Part shown: positions 23,605 to 32,500 of the stretch, in pieces | Layout of the letters: the number at the start of each line of letters is the position of its first letter | How positions within the stretch are numbered: position 1 is the stretch's first letter | Assembly (NCBI GenBank): GCA_030674155.1 | Contig: CM060318.1 | Span: 82,729,696 to 82,762,195 of the forward strand | Direction of reading: 5' to 3' | From: Stramonita haemastoma | Lineage: Eukaryota; Mollusca; Gastropoda; Neogastropoda; Muricidae | Length of the DNA stretch: 32,500 nucleotides | Translations under genes and position numbers: made by a program | The notes under the pieces: model-generated | What the model was told of the DNA's origin: nothing | The model's input: only the letters and a program-made list of their open reading frames with translations | Database searches by the model: none

Positions 23605-23819
23605 GAATGTCCCCAGCCTAACATACGAACATCTGGACTGGCCAAGACTGTCTTACAGGGAACTGTAGGGGAGGGAGACGAAGAGGCAAACAGAGGAAAG
23701 GATGGGAAGACAACATCAGAGAGTGGACAGGCCTTGCATGGAGCAATCTGCTACGGAGGGCGGAGGACCGTGGGGAGGTGAGGAAGCTGGTTTCAAAATC
23801 TTCAGTGGTGCCCCCATAG
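23605..23819 (+). pseudogene. Endonuclease-RT-type LINE C-terminal fragment
   Basis: In one frame AKTVLQGTV (from 23641), then after a +1-type shift near 23665 GRRGKQRKGWEDNIREWTG, LAWSNLLRRAEDRGEV and KLVSKSSVVPP, ending in TAG at 23817-23819. This basic GRxRGxxRKxWxDNIxEWTG ending is characteristic of the C-terminus of a widespread metazoan endonuclease-reverse transcriptase LINE, distinct from the Jockey/CR1-like LINEs at 1-4258. All upstream domains are missing. It starts a few bases after the SINE-A terminal repeats. Confidence 0.8.
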
Positions 23820-23866
23820 TCCGTGGGACTAAGAGGCGGGTGAAGGTGAGGTGAAGGTGAACGTCG
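23820..23866 (+). repeat. GTGAAG-type terminal repeat after LINE fragment
   Basis: GGTGAAGGTGAGGTGAAGGT follows the stop codon within about 30 bases: a short 3' UTR ending in a simple repeat, as LINEs of the RTE type often have. Confidence 0.5.
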
Positions 23867-24514
23867 AACATTTTAAAACATGAGATCATGTTACTGTATG
23901 TCGAGACATTTGTCTATAATATAAAAAAAATGACAAAGCTTTTGACCAAGGTAATGACGATTCTTTTTCTTTGATTCATTCTTCTTAAAAATCCCCTTTC
24001 ACGCAAATCAAACAAAGGTCAATTTTGCTTCAAGTTTACAGTGAAGTGCAACACTTCTAACTTTTCGCTTGCAACAAAACAGCACTGATACGTTTAAGAC
24101 ATATCTATTTCGTTCTTTTTTCTTTTCTTTTTTTTACTATTCCTTTAGTTTCATACTCTTTGTTCCTTTCCTTAGTTTCTTAGGTTTATATTTTTTCTTT
24201 CACTGTTTAGTGTTTTGTGTTTTATTTACGTATTCAAAAGTGTTGTTCTGATTATTTACTTCTTTGATGTAACAGTTAGCTTCTAAGTTTGCCTTATTTA
24301 AACCGAACAAACTAACAATCAGATTCACCTAACCAACCAACCAAATAAACTATTAAAGCATTCAACATTATAGCAGCGAATAAAGACCAGATCATGCAAA
24401 AATGGTTGTAGCAGGATCGCTGTCACATTATGCACAAAGAAGTTGAGCAGTTAATTAAAACATTGTGTTCTGCTCACTTAGCGCTCAGTTCGATTTGACT
24501 CTCTTTTCTACCTA

Positions 24515-24515
<1 letters not shown>
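23867..24515. other. AT-rich unique spacer
   Basis: No supported gene. Contains a T-rich tract (24110-24235) and short CCAA repeats (24330-24350). Confidence 0.45.

Positions 24516-24580
<65 letters not shown>
24516..24580. repeat. (CT)n microsatellite
   Basis: CT array with TTCT and TCCT interruptions. Confidence 0.95.
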
Positions 24581-24583
<3 letters not shown>

Positions 24584-25194
24584 AGGTTACCAGATGACAC
24601 GCCGATACCGTTTGACATTTTGTTTCCCCAGTTTCACACAGAACACAGGGGAGAAAATGAAAAGTAAAGGCAGAAGATAATGGAAAAGGGGACATTAAGA
24701 CTTCCTGGTTGAAACCTCACTTTTGAAAGAGACTAAAACGTTGTTGGAGTAAGAGATAGTATGATGTGATTTTTTTGTTTTTTTTCAGTCCTCTGAGGTT
24801 CATTAAGAGTTATGTACTTAGCGTCTTACAGTGTTTACCGGATGTGATTGGTGTGACAAAAGGTTTATTACGAGTGGAACCCACGCTGTTATGCTGAGAA
24901 TGCCCAACAAAGCGACATCAAAATTAATAATCGCAATAACAACAGTAACAGTAACAAGTATAGCAATAGTAGCCGCTACAACCACAAAACAAGTCTTTGA
25001 AGTAAATTTCGTCTAAGTACACAGGCTGAGGTTTCTCTCTGATTTTTTGTCTGCTTTTTAAGGCTGTCTAGGAGGGGGAGAAAGGTATGATTTTCCATTT
25101 TAGTTAAGAATAGAACTGTTTTGCAGTGCAAGGTTTAAAATACATTGGTTGCCTGTTGATTTTGTTTTTAGGTGGATTTTTGTTGAATTTTGTT
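24581..25194. other. Unique spacer
   Basis: About 610 bases with short ORFs only; nothing recognised. Confidence 0.45.
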
Positions 25195-25311
25195 GGATGG
25201 GTTCTGTTGTTTTGTTGTTGTTGTTTTTAGTGGCTTTAATGGTTTTGTTTTTGTTGATTTTTAGTTTTTTTTAGTTTTTTGTTGTTGTTTTTTGTTGGGG
25301 GGGGGGGGGGG
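25195..25311. repeat. (TTG/TTTT)n and G-run
   Basis: Degenerate TTG/TTTTTG repeats ending in a 16-base G-run (about 25296-25311). Confidence 0.85.
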
Positions 25312-25539
25312 TTATGCTATCCGTATGGTTGGCCTTGGTGTATCGCCAAAGGCAAACTGTCTCTTCAGCATCCTTCCAGGCAAGTGGTGTTCATTCATGT
25401 GGATGGCATTCCCTATCCATCAAACCTGGCCTTGAAAGTCTGGACTCGTAGCTTACAAAGTCAGTGAGGTCCAAGATTTCGTGAGTGATGATGCATTGAG
25501 AGACAAACAGACAGAAAGAGACAAAGGCATTGAAGGAAC
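25312..25539. other. Unique spacer
   Basis: No gene recognised. A CAGACAGAAAGAGACAAAGG tract near 25507 resembles the purine-rich lead-in of the duplicated segments at 20-22 kb. Confidence 0.4.
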
Positions 25540-25589
25540 GCTGTAAAACTTCTCTGTAAAAACTGCCGCCTGTTTTTGTCTTATCCTCC

Positions 25590-25805
25590 ATCCATTGTAG
25601 CATTCGGGGGAATTGGAGAATTCTCAGCCAGACAAAACACTCCCGTCTCCCTCAGTCATCACGTCCGTGGATTTATAGAACAGTGGGGAATTCTCACCAG
25701 ACAGATAATCCAATCTACCCTCGTGTTTATGACAGCTATGTGGCACAGGAGGGTTTTATATCAAATGAGATAGTTGTGTAAACAACTGGATAATCTAGCT
25801 ACACC
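25590..25805 (+). repeat. GATAATCC-unit repeat, copy 3 (diverged)
   Basis: CAGCCAGACAAAACACTCCC, GTGGATTTATAGAACAGTGG, GGAATTCTCACCAGACAGAT, AATCCAATCTACCC and GGATAATCTAGC align with the subunits at 20.8-21.0 kb. The GTGGATTT(A/T)TAGAACAGTG block is especially well conserved. Confidence 0.6.
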
Positions 25806-26039
25806 CTGCTTGAATCTGAACGGTATGTGTGAAGAAGGGCATTTGTGTCATTATTCGATATTGTCTGTGTTTGTTTGCACTTCAAACGTACCAAATTGTT
25901 GTTCATTTCTTTTCTTTCTTATTTCGTTTTCTTTTCATTTTGTTGTTTCTTTGTCTGTTTTCTGTGCTTGTATTGAAAAATCAATTATAAAAAGAAATAT
26001 TTGATTAGATTTACTTTGTCTTAAAACAGATTAAAACTA
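25806..26039. other. AT-rich spacer
   Basis: No gene recognised. Confidence 0.4.
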
Positions 26040-26205
26040 ATGTTTTAACAAACAGGACCAATATGGATAAAGCAAACAACCAAACTAACAAACAGACATA
26101 GGACAAAAACCAGAAAAGCCAACAGACGACAAACTATCAAACAAATTTATGGATCAAACTAAACAAGCAAACAAAGAAACCCAACATCAAACAAGAAGAA
26201 CAATG
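26040..26205. repeat. Degenerate AAAC-rich cryptic repeat
   Basis: Many CAAAC, ACAAAC and AACAGAC units without a strict register; a decayed simple repeat. Confidence 0.6.
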
Positions 26206-26395
26206 CAAACACGCCATACTCGGGACACAACAAAACAGTTGTGTTGCAAGAAAGCCGCGGGCGGGAATGTGTCGACGCAAAACACCTATTATTTATGTCT
26301 ATGTGTCTGCACTCTGTGACAGAATCAAAGCTCCAGACCAGGGTTATGGTAAGTACACTGTCCTAGACACTCTAACTGAAAGTGTCTGCTTATTC

Positions 26396-26535
26396 GGTCT
26401 GACAATTCTAGTCTTTCGGGGGAGATGACAAAAAGGTCTCATGTGCACGCAAAAGACCCTTTGGCATCGAGAGAAATGTCTTTGGCAACATTCTGAAGAA
26501 AAAGCCACAATCGATAAGCAAAGCAAAATTTAATA
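26396..26535 (+). mobile_element. Third SINE family, central-domain fragment
   Basis: GTCTTTCGGGGGAGATGACA, CATGTGCACGCAAAAGACCC, TTTGGCAACATTCTGAAGAA and AAGCCACAATCGATAAGC in order. This arrangement (TTCGGxxGAGAC...GTGCACGCAAAAGA...GGCAAxATTCTGxAGAAAAA) matches a repeat body I recognise from many mollusc and other invertebrate genomes. Head and tail are not visible. Confidence 0.5.
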
Positions 26536-26649
26536 CAAACGGAGAAACACACACACAAAAAATTATGTGTGCGACCGCAAGTTGTGACGATACAGTCTCC
26601 AGTGAAAGAAACATCCAGAAAAACCTGCCGTGATTTGATATATATAATA

Positions 26650-26997
26650 GGGGACGGGATAGCCTTGTGGTTAGAACATTACGCTCGCAATCTAACGACC
26701 CGGGTTCGATTCCCGTTCGAGGGGAAATTTTCCCCTGGAGTTAAATCAGTCTCAACCCACTCTCCCCAAAAGTCCTTCGGATGAGACTATAAACCGAGGT
26801 CCGTGTGCGAACGCACGCGAGACATCTTGAGCACACGTTAAAACCTGTGCCGCTTTTTGGAAGAGTAGGCTATTGTTTGCCGGTGGAAACAGATGACAAA
26901 ACTGACAAAACCGTATTCATACGTGGACTTGATATAAATAGCCCATAAGTGCTTATTCCATTATCCTCGATATAAAAGAATAAGTAAAAATAAAATA
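26650..26997 (+). mobile_element. SINE-A, full length
   Basis: Head GGGACGGGATAGCCTTGTGG with A and B boxes and an anticodon-loop-like CTCGCAA. The central domain has GTCCTTCGGATGAGACTATA and AACCGAGGTCCGTGTGCG, followed by the CCGCTTTTTGG block and a tail TGGACTTGATATAAATAGCC. Here the tail stem is weakened (AGC/GCT only). Ends ATTATCCTCGATATAAAAG plus AATAA-type repeats. Confidence 0.9.
26660..26713 (+). promoter_or_regulatory. Internal Pol III promoter of SINE-A
   Basis: A box TAGCCTTGTGG at 26660-26670 and perfect B box GGTTCGATTCC at 26703-26713. Confidence 0.8.
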
Positions 26998-27290
26998 TGG
27001 CATGCAGTACAATGCTACCCAATGCAAACGATCCAACACAATACCAACAACATGTTACAGCTTGGTACAACACGTCACATTATAATGCAACACAATACCA
27101 ATACAAGGCAATACCGTGCAACACAACACAATACTTGCAACTCAATGTACAGTGCAGCACAACACAGTGCAATACAATGTAATGCACTGCATTGCATTAC
27201 AATATTACAATGCATCACAACATAACATACCATAATAGATTAAATAATACACCCAACAAAACACAACGCAACATAATGTGTTGATATTCC
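26998..27290. repeat. Degenerate ACAAT/ACAAC pentamer tract
   Basis: Almost 300 bases rich in ACAATACCAA, AACACAACACAA and TGCAATACAA with loose 5-bp periodicity. It starts directly at the AATAA terminal repeat of SINE-A and may have grown from it. Confidence 0.65.
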
Positions 27291-27450
27291 AACTGCAATT
27301 TTTCAAATCATGACAGCAAACACAAAAAGAAAATAATAGCGAAGAAGGAACATTTGAGGCTTTTTTGTATATTTGTGTCTCTTTGAAAAGACGACTATTA
27401 CTTGAGTGAGGTATATTATAAGATAGGAAATCAGGTTTATTGTACCGTAT
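27291..27450. other. Unique spacer
   Basis: No gene recognised. Confidence 0.4.
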
Positions 27451-27649
27451 GTGTGTGTTTGTGTGTGTGTGGTGCGTGCGTGCGTGCATGCAAACAGACG
27501 GACAAACAGATAAGCACATAGACAGGAGCATAGACAGAGAAAGAGACAGAGGGGACTGTAAAAAAGGAACCACTAAAGACAAAGATTAAGACACATATAT
27601 TCAAAACAGACAGACTGACAGACACACACACACACCACACCACACACAC

Positions 27650-27702
<53 letters not shown>

Positions 27703-27747
27703 CACACACACACACACACACACAAACAAACAAACAAACAAACAAAC
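27451..27747. repeat. GT/GCGT, CA and CAAA simple repeats
   Basis: GT and GCGT units (27451-27488), GACA-rich spacer, (CA)n with CCACAC interruptions (27620-27723) and (CAAA)n (27724-27750). Confidence 0.93.
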
Positions 27748-27867
27748 AAACAAGTTAACACTCAGACATACAAAGAAATCGAAGCATCGTACAAACACTC
27801 TTATAAACACTTACTTTTTTTTCTTTTTTCTCTTCCCACCATTGTGGGTTCAGACTTTAAATCCTCA

Positions 27868-27985
27868 GCAGTGTTGCTAATCCTGTCAGATAATCCGACT
27901 TCCTAAGCTGCCCATCTTCAGGGCATTAGCGGAAAGCCCAAACCAGAGAGGTTATTTAGATTCCTGTATTGATCACAAAACCACA

Positions 27986-28058
<73 letters not shown>

Positions 28059-28130
28059 AAGTAGCCTCTAAGACAGTGGACATAACCCGACCAGGAATGT
28101 AATCCTGTCACCCTTAAGGATTATGGCATT
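27868..28130 (+). repeat. GATAATCC-unit repeat, copy 4, split by (CA)n
   Basis: CTAATCCTGTCAGATAATCC near 27874, a CCAGAGAGGTTATTTAGATT block, a (CA)n array (27980-28056), then CCAGGAATGTAATCCTGTCA. A perfect 7-bp inverted pair TAATCCT (28100-28106) and AGGATTA (28117-28123) is present. Confidence 0.5.
27980..28056. repeat. (CA)n microsatellite
   Basis: About 37 CA units with one CCACAC interruption. Confidence 0.96.
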
Positions 28131-28437
28131 GCGCTGGAGAAATGCTTTTCAAAAGTGTGTTAATGTGAAGTTCAGTGTTTGCTCACTTTTTAAAGATTTC
28201 TACTTTATATCCTATATGCCCCCCGACCCCATCCTCCAAGCAAATAAAGGTTTAAAGTATCATTTCTTTTGGTATTTTCTGGATTCTTTGGTTGTTATGT
28301 GAGAAATTGTATGAGCGACTTGATCCTTTCCTCAGTCATAGTTTTAAAGTAATGAAAAAAATAATTTTCAGATATGTTAAAGTTTAAAGTTATGAAATAT
28401 ACCAGAGCAATTAGTTTAAATAATATTTCTTTTTTTT
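28131..28437. other. AT-rich spacer
   Basis: About 300 bases; no gene recognised. Confidence 0.45.
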
Positions 28438-28515
28438 AAGTGTCTCAAACCTTCGCCCACAATGACCTTCAGATCACATGAACGACGCACAAACCATTAG
28501 GCTATTCCGCCCCCC
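28438..28515 (-). mobile_element. tRNA-like SINE head, minus strand
   Basis: On the minus strand it reads GGGGGGCGGAATAGCCTAAT, GGTTTGTGCGTCGTTCATGT and GGGCGAAGGTTTGAGAC. The A box TAGCCTAATGG is good and the B box AGGTTTGAGAC is degenerate. It resembles the SINE-A head, but no central domain follows. Confidence 0.5.
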
Positions 28516-28927
28516 TCTAACATTGTGTGGACCTAAATGAAAGTGATTAGGTAAGAGAACGTTTCTTAGAAGCTACAATATAAATAATTCGGAGCATGCA
28601 AGCCTACAAAATGAAAGTGTATGAAGGATTGTATTTCTACTGGTATGTATGTGCCTGCTTAGGTATGATCGTGTGTGGAGATATGTGTGTGGGTAATATG
28701 TGTCAGAATGTAGGCCTTAAGGTCGTGACTGTCTCTGGTGTGTGAACTTCTGCAGTGAACCACTGTTATTATGTGCAACGGCGATGTGGACGTTTTCTCT
28801 TAGCGATTTTTCGTAAGATTTAATTGAATGCGTATGGAGTGTCTTTGTCTATTATTTTGTTAGTTTTCTTTTGTTTAATGTCCATCACTACTTAGTGATA
28901 TAGATACACCCGCATTCAAACCAAGAT
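28516..28927. other. Unique spacer
   Basis: About 410 bases without a supported gene. Confidence 0.45.
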
Positions 28928-28984
28928 CTCTCTATCTCTGTCTCTGTCTGTCTGTCTGTCTGCCTGTCGGTCGGTCGGTCAGTC

Positions 28985-29073
<89 letters not shown>
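28928..29073. repeat. CTGT, GTCG and CT simple repeats
   Basis: CTGT units, a short GTCG run (28966-28988), then about 40 CT units with one interruption. Confidence 0.95.
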
Positions 29074-30426
29074 AACAAACTAGAAAGTGCACAAGTCTAC
29101 TCCCGTTCAATAGGAACACCCTGTACGGTTCTGTTCAAAGTAATTCACGGTAAGCTCAAATGACAGTGCGGGCAAGACTAAAACCACAGGAAACGCTAAA
29201 CAGCACGTCCACTGGAGCTGTGGGACCAGATTCAATTATAGATAATGGTAAGTCAATCAACAGTTCACCTTAAGTCAACGGCCTGACTCTGATTCCAATT
29301 TACTGCTACTACTATATGGCGGTGATGAAAATAGACTTACTTGATGGGAGTAATGTGTGGGTTCCACTGTGAGAATTGTGTGGTGCTGACTATGATCGTG
29401 TACACATGAACGTGTTTATCATTATTTATTGTCATCATTTTTCTATATCGCTGTATCGGGTAAAAGCTCCCATAGCAGTCTTTGTGAGACATTTAGCTCG
29501 ATTAAACTGTCAGACTCAGTTTGTTTGCTATGCTCTCTGTTCCTCAGCTAGAGCTCTGAGGATAACCACAGATGAGATTTTATGTATGCGACCGTGTGCT
29601 GACCATTAAGGTAGCTGCATTCCAACTTCAGGAATGAACAGTTATAAATCTGCTATTGAGTTGTTGGCTGTTCTGTTTATGGAGAATGAGTGAATAGATA
29701 ATTTGTCCATATCTTAGCAAAAACAAAAGAGTGTTTTGTGAGATAGTAAGGACGATAAATATTATTATTATTTGTGAGTTTTCCATTTTTATGTGCTGAC
29801 ACGCGATTTTTTTCTGGTGTGTTCTTTCTTGATTGTGTCATGGTTTAATAAGTTCATTTACTTCCTTGAATATTATTATTATTATAGGCTTTTTTTTTTA
29901 CTGATTCCTGTTGGCTTATTTAGTGATTACACATGTCAAGTCATCTATCGATATTTGTACCTATTTATTCAGGTTCCTCTTGAACACTGACAATAAAAAA
30001 TAGGAAGAAACAGAAAACAAATCAATTTACATTGAATAATAACTTTTCAGACATAAAACCAGACAAAACAACAATAACAAACGCATGTAACACATAAAGA
30101 ACAAAAACCTTTACAACAAAAAAACAACAATACTAACGATAATAAAAACAAACTTTACAAACACATAACAACAGGTTTGGGTTTTTTAAAATTGGACGAG
30201 AAACTTTATAACGAAAACCTTTGACAGTAGAACACTTCTAAAACTCCAGCGGTCTTTTTTCAGTGATCCAAAGTAGCAGACGATATCTATGCTAAGAATG
30301 CTCCTTGAGACATAATCGGCCTATAACCCTGTCATCGATGTCTGAGAATTTGTGTTCACAGTCCAACCACAGAATAAAGAAACTGAAATAAAACAGGAAC
30401 GTATGATTCAAAAAGTGGCATTATGT
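29074..30426. other. AT-rich unique stretch, no gene seen
   Basis: The longest stretch (about 1.35 kb) without strong simple repeats. ORFs of 65-77 codons (29376-29609, 29793-29990) have no recognisable motif. A-rich cryptic ACAAA repeats occupy 29990-30175. It could be unique intergenic or intronic sequence. Confidence 0.45.
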
Positions 30427-30428
30427 GT

Positions 30429-30466
<38 letters not shown>

Positions 30467-30560
30467 TGCGTGCGTGCGTGCGTGCTGCGTGCGTCGTGCG
30501 TGCGTGCGTGCGTGCGTGCGTCGTGGTGTGTGTGTGGTGTGTGGGGTGTGTGCATGTGTG
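30427..30560. repeat. (GT)n and (GCGT)n array
   Basis: GT units (30427-30466), GCGT units with single-base deletions (30467-30524), then GT/GGTGT. Confidence 0.95.
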
Positions 30561-30740
30561 TGCAAGCCTGTCTGCCTGTTAGACTGTTGCATATACAAAA
30601 AAACGACGTACAAAGCAAACAAAGGAGTTCTGAACCACACAAAATATGTAATTTTACAGATCATTCTTTATTTCTACCATTTACAAGCATTATGCAAAAT
30701 TGAAATAAGTAAAAACACATACACACAGTCAATCAAAAAT

Positions 30741-30918
30741 CATGTACATGCAAAGACAGACTAAAAGAAGACCAAAAATTGCATCCATTCTGTAGAAGAA
30801 AAACGTTTAAAGCATTTGTTAACAAATACCATGTACATGCCGAGACAGACCAAACAAAGCCAAAAATGAATTCATTCTGTAGAAAAAAAACGTTTAAAAC
30901 ATTTCTTAACAAGTAGTA
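30741..30918 (+). repeat. 89-bp direct tandem duplication
   Basis: Unit 1 (30741-30829) and unit 2 (30830-30918) both start CATGTACATG and share GAGACAGAC/AAGACAGAC, CATTCTGTAGAA, AAACGTTTAAA and TTAACAA. By eye roughly 80% identical. Confidence 0.85.
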
Positions 30919-31509
30919 CCCCTATAACCAAATTGCAAACACTAAAAAATTAAATGACCATTTAACATTGAAATAATTACAATTCCACAATAAATGACTA
31001 ATACTATATAATGATATATAATATGACTAATAAATCTGCGTAGCGAATATTCCTCTCCCTTTTATCTTATTGGTGGGGTACTTTTCTTCATGAAAACTTT
31101 ATTCTATCAGTTGAAATGACACTTACAACTGAAACATTCTACAGAAAAATAACAAACAAAAAAAAACTAAAATTGCATAGACAGAAACATATCACATGAA
31201 GAAAATACAAAGAGAAGAACATGAACTTTACAAACTCAAACTAAACTGACATGAAAAACATAGCAACAAAATGTTGCAGACTGAATGAAGAATCCACATA
31301 ATAACAAACTCTAAAAACAGAGAAAAATAACCAACACAAACTGTATACGACAACAAAACAGTTTTGAAAACACACATCAACAAAAGATAGCCTACATAAA
31401 CACTTTCAGTTGAAACCTTAAAACAAAGCGCAAAACAAATTACAGGGAAAAAATGATAAGCAAACAACAGCGAAACCGCACAAAACTGGGCAAATGCTAA
31501 GTCGCAACA
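30919..31509. other. A-rich unique spacer
   Basis: About 590 bases; no gene recognised. The minus-strand ORF across 31228-31815 is built on simple repeats. Confidence 0.45.
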
Positions 31510-31597
31510 AGTCACACACGTACGCACGCAAACACACACGCACGCACGCACACACACACGTGCACCCAAGCACGCACGCACGCACGCACGCAGCACG

Positions 31598-31649
<52 letters not shown>

Positions 31650-31658
31650 ACACAATAA

Positions 31659-31746
<88 letters not shown>
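31510..31746. repeat. (CA)/(CGCA)/(GA) compound array
   Basis: CGCA and CA units (31510-31647), a CG-alternating tract near 31595-31606, then (GA)n with one GG interruption (31662-31746). Confidence 0.95.
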
Positions 31747-31748
<2 letters not shown>

Positions 31749-31814
31749 CAACAAAATTTGTCTTACAGGAAATTAAAAAGCCATAGAGAGAATGTACTGA
31801 GACAGAAAGAAACA

Positions 31815-31846
31815 CAAAAAGGAAGAAAGAAAGAAAGAAAGAAAGA

Positions 31847-31879
<33 letters not shown>

Positions 31880-31972
31880 AAAGAAAGAAAGAAGAGAGAG
31901 AAGAGAAGAGAAGAAGAAGACGAAGAGAAGAAGAAGAAGAAGAAGAAGAAGAAGAAGAAGAAGAAGAAGAAA
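31815..31972. repeat. (GAAA)n to (GAA)n purine array
   Basis: GAAA units grade through GAGAAGA into GAA units; purine-only plus strand apart from one C. Confidence 0.95.
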
Positions 31973-32335
31973 GGCTTCTACTGTAAATTATACGCAAAAT
32001 ATCCTGAAGCAAGTAAGAAGAACAATATCAACAAGAAAAAAATCACCAGCACCAACAAGAGATTCAGCATACTGACTATGAACATAAACTAGCAAGTCAT
32101 CAAAAGTCTGTGACACGATAACAAAGCCCAGTCCACAACGTCTTCAAACAGACTGAATACCCAATGTCCACCCTGCATGTCCACTGTGCCTAGCCGTGCA
32201 GGCATAGTGACCATCCGTCAGAAGATGACCCCGTGGTGTGTCCACTTTGTGGCCCTCCCCCTCATCACAGCAGATGGACAATGGGCAAGTCCGTTGTACA
32301 GACTGTTGTGGACTGTTTGACGAAAAGCGTTATGT
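31973..32335. other. Unique spacer
   Basis: About 360 bases, less AT-rich at the right. No gene can be supported (see the rejected CPLCG ORF). Confidence 0.4.
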
Positions 32336-32500
32336 CCTTTGGGTCGCCATTCGTTTGTTTCCTTATTGTTTCTTTGTTTCTGATTTGTTTGCTACGTGGT
32401 TTATTTCCTTGTTTGTTTCGTTGTTGGTTTCCTTATTTGTTTTTCGTTTCCTGGTTTGTTTCCTTGTTTTTTGTTTGTTTGTTCTCCTGATTTATTTGTT
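32336..32500. repeat. Degenerate (TTTG)n tract to window end
   Basis: GTTT/CTTTG/ATTTG units in loose tetranucleotide register, continuing to the right edge. Confidence 0.8.

Noticed and set aside
24581..24695. Homology between the DNA following (CT)n at 22858 and at 24581
   Set aside because: Only short shared words (TGACATTTTGT, GACATT); too weak to call a repeat family by eye.
32233..32490. ORF starting VCPLCGPPPHH, possible zinc-binding end of a LINE RT
   Set aside because: Only one CxxC pair; no following His/Cys and no RT sequence upstream in any frame.

Overview
The window looks like intergenic or intronic DNA from an animal genome with extreme microsatellite content, most likely a marine mollusc and possibly a gastropod. 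That placement is inference. It rests on the tRNA-headed SINEs with a central block (TTCGGATGAGACTATAAACC) of the kind common in mollusc and other lophotrochozoan repeats, on several non-LTR retrotransposon lineages, and on an invertebrate-type two-module Cys/His transposase-like protein. I see no intact host gene. By eye, simple repeats (CT, TG, CATA, GATA, GAAA and others) cover roughly a quarter of the window. Most long reading frames are translations of those arrays.

Layout. 1-5.4 kb: the 3' end of one LINE (reverse transcriptase C-terminus), a 5'-truncated second LINE of the same lineage with the RT core motifs, and several retroposon 3' tails, three of them followed directly by long (CT)n arrays. 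5.4-10.26 kb: almost entirely tetranucleotide arrays plus a 9-copy, 20-bp minisatellite. 10.26-14.17 kb: a candidate DNA transposon with diverged terminal inverted repeats, apparently inserted into a (GTAG)n microsatellite. It carries a broken minus-strand gene and younger retroposon insertions. 14.2-18.5 kb: four copies of an unnamed repeat (here X), two of them filled at the same point by a second SINE (SINE-B), plus several SINE-A copies. 18.5-20.1 kb: simple repeats. 20.15-22.33 kb: a tandem segmental duplication containing a repeat built of GATAATCC...GGATTATC units. 22.3-28.5 kb: two full-length SINE-A copies, an endonuclease-RT-type LINE C-terminus, two further copies of the GATAATCC repeat, and simple repeats. 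28.5-32.5 kb: mostly unique AT-rich DNA with simple repeats and an 89-bp tandem duplication.

How the parts relate. SINE-A and the LINE share a 3' tail of about 60 bp with a small hairpin whose stem sequence varies between copies while mostly remaining paired. This is what is expected if the LINE's RT mobilises SINE-A through a recognised stem-loop. The TIR element would be autonomous in origin but is dead here. No function in the host is implied for any element.
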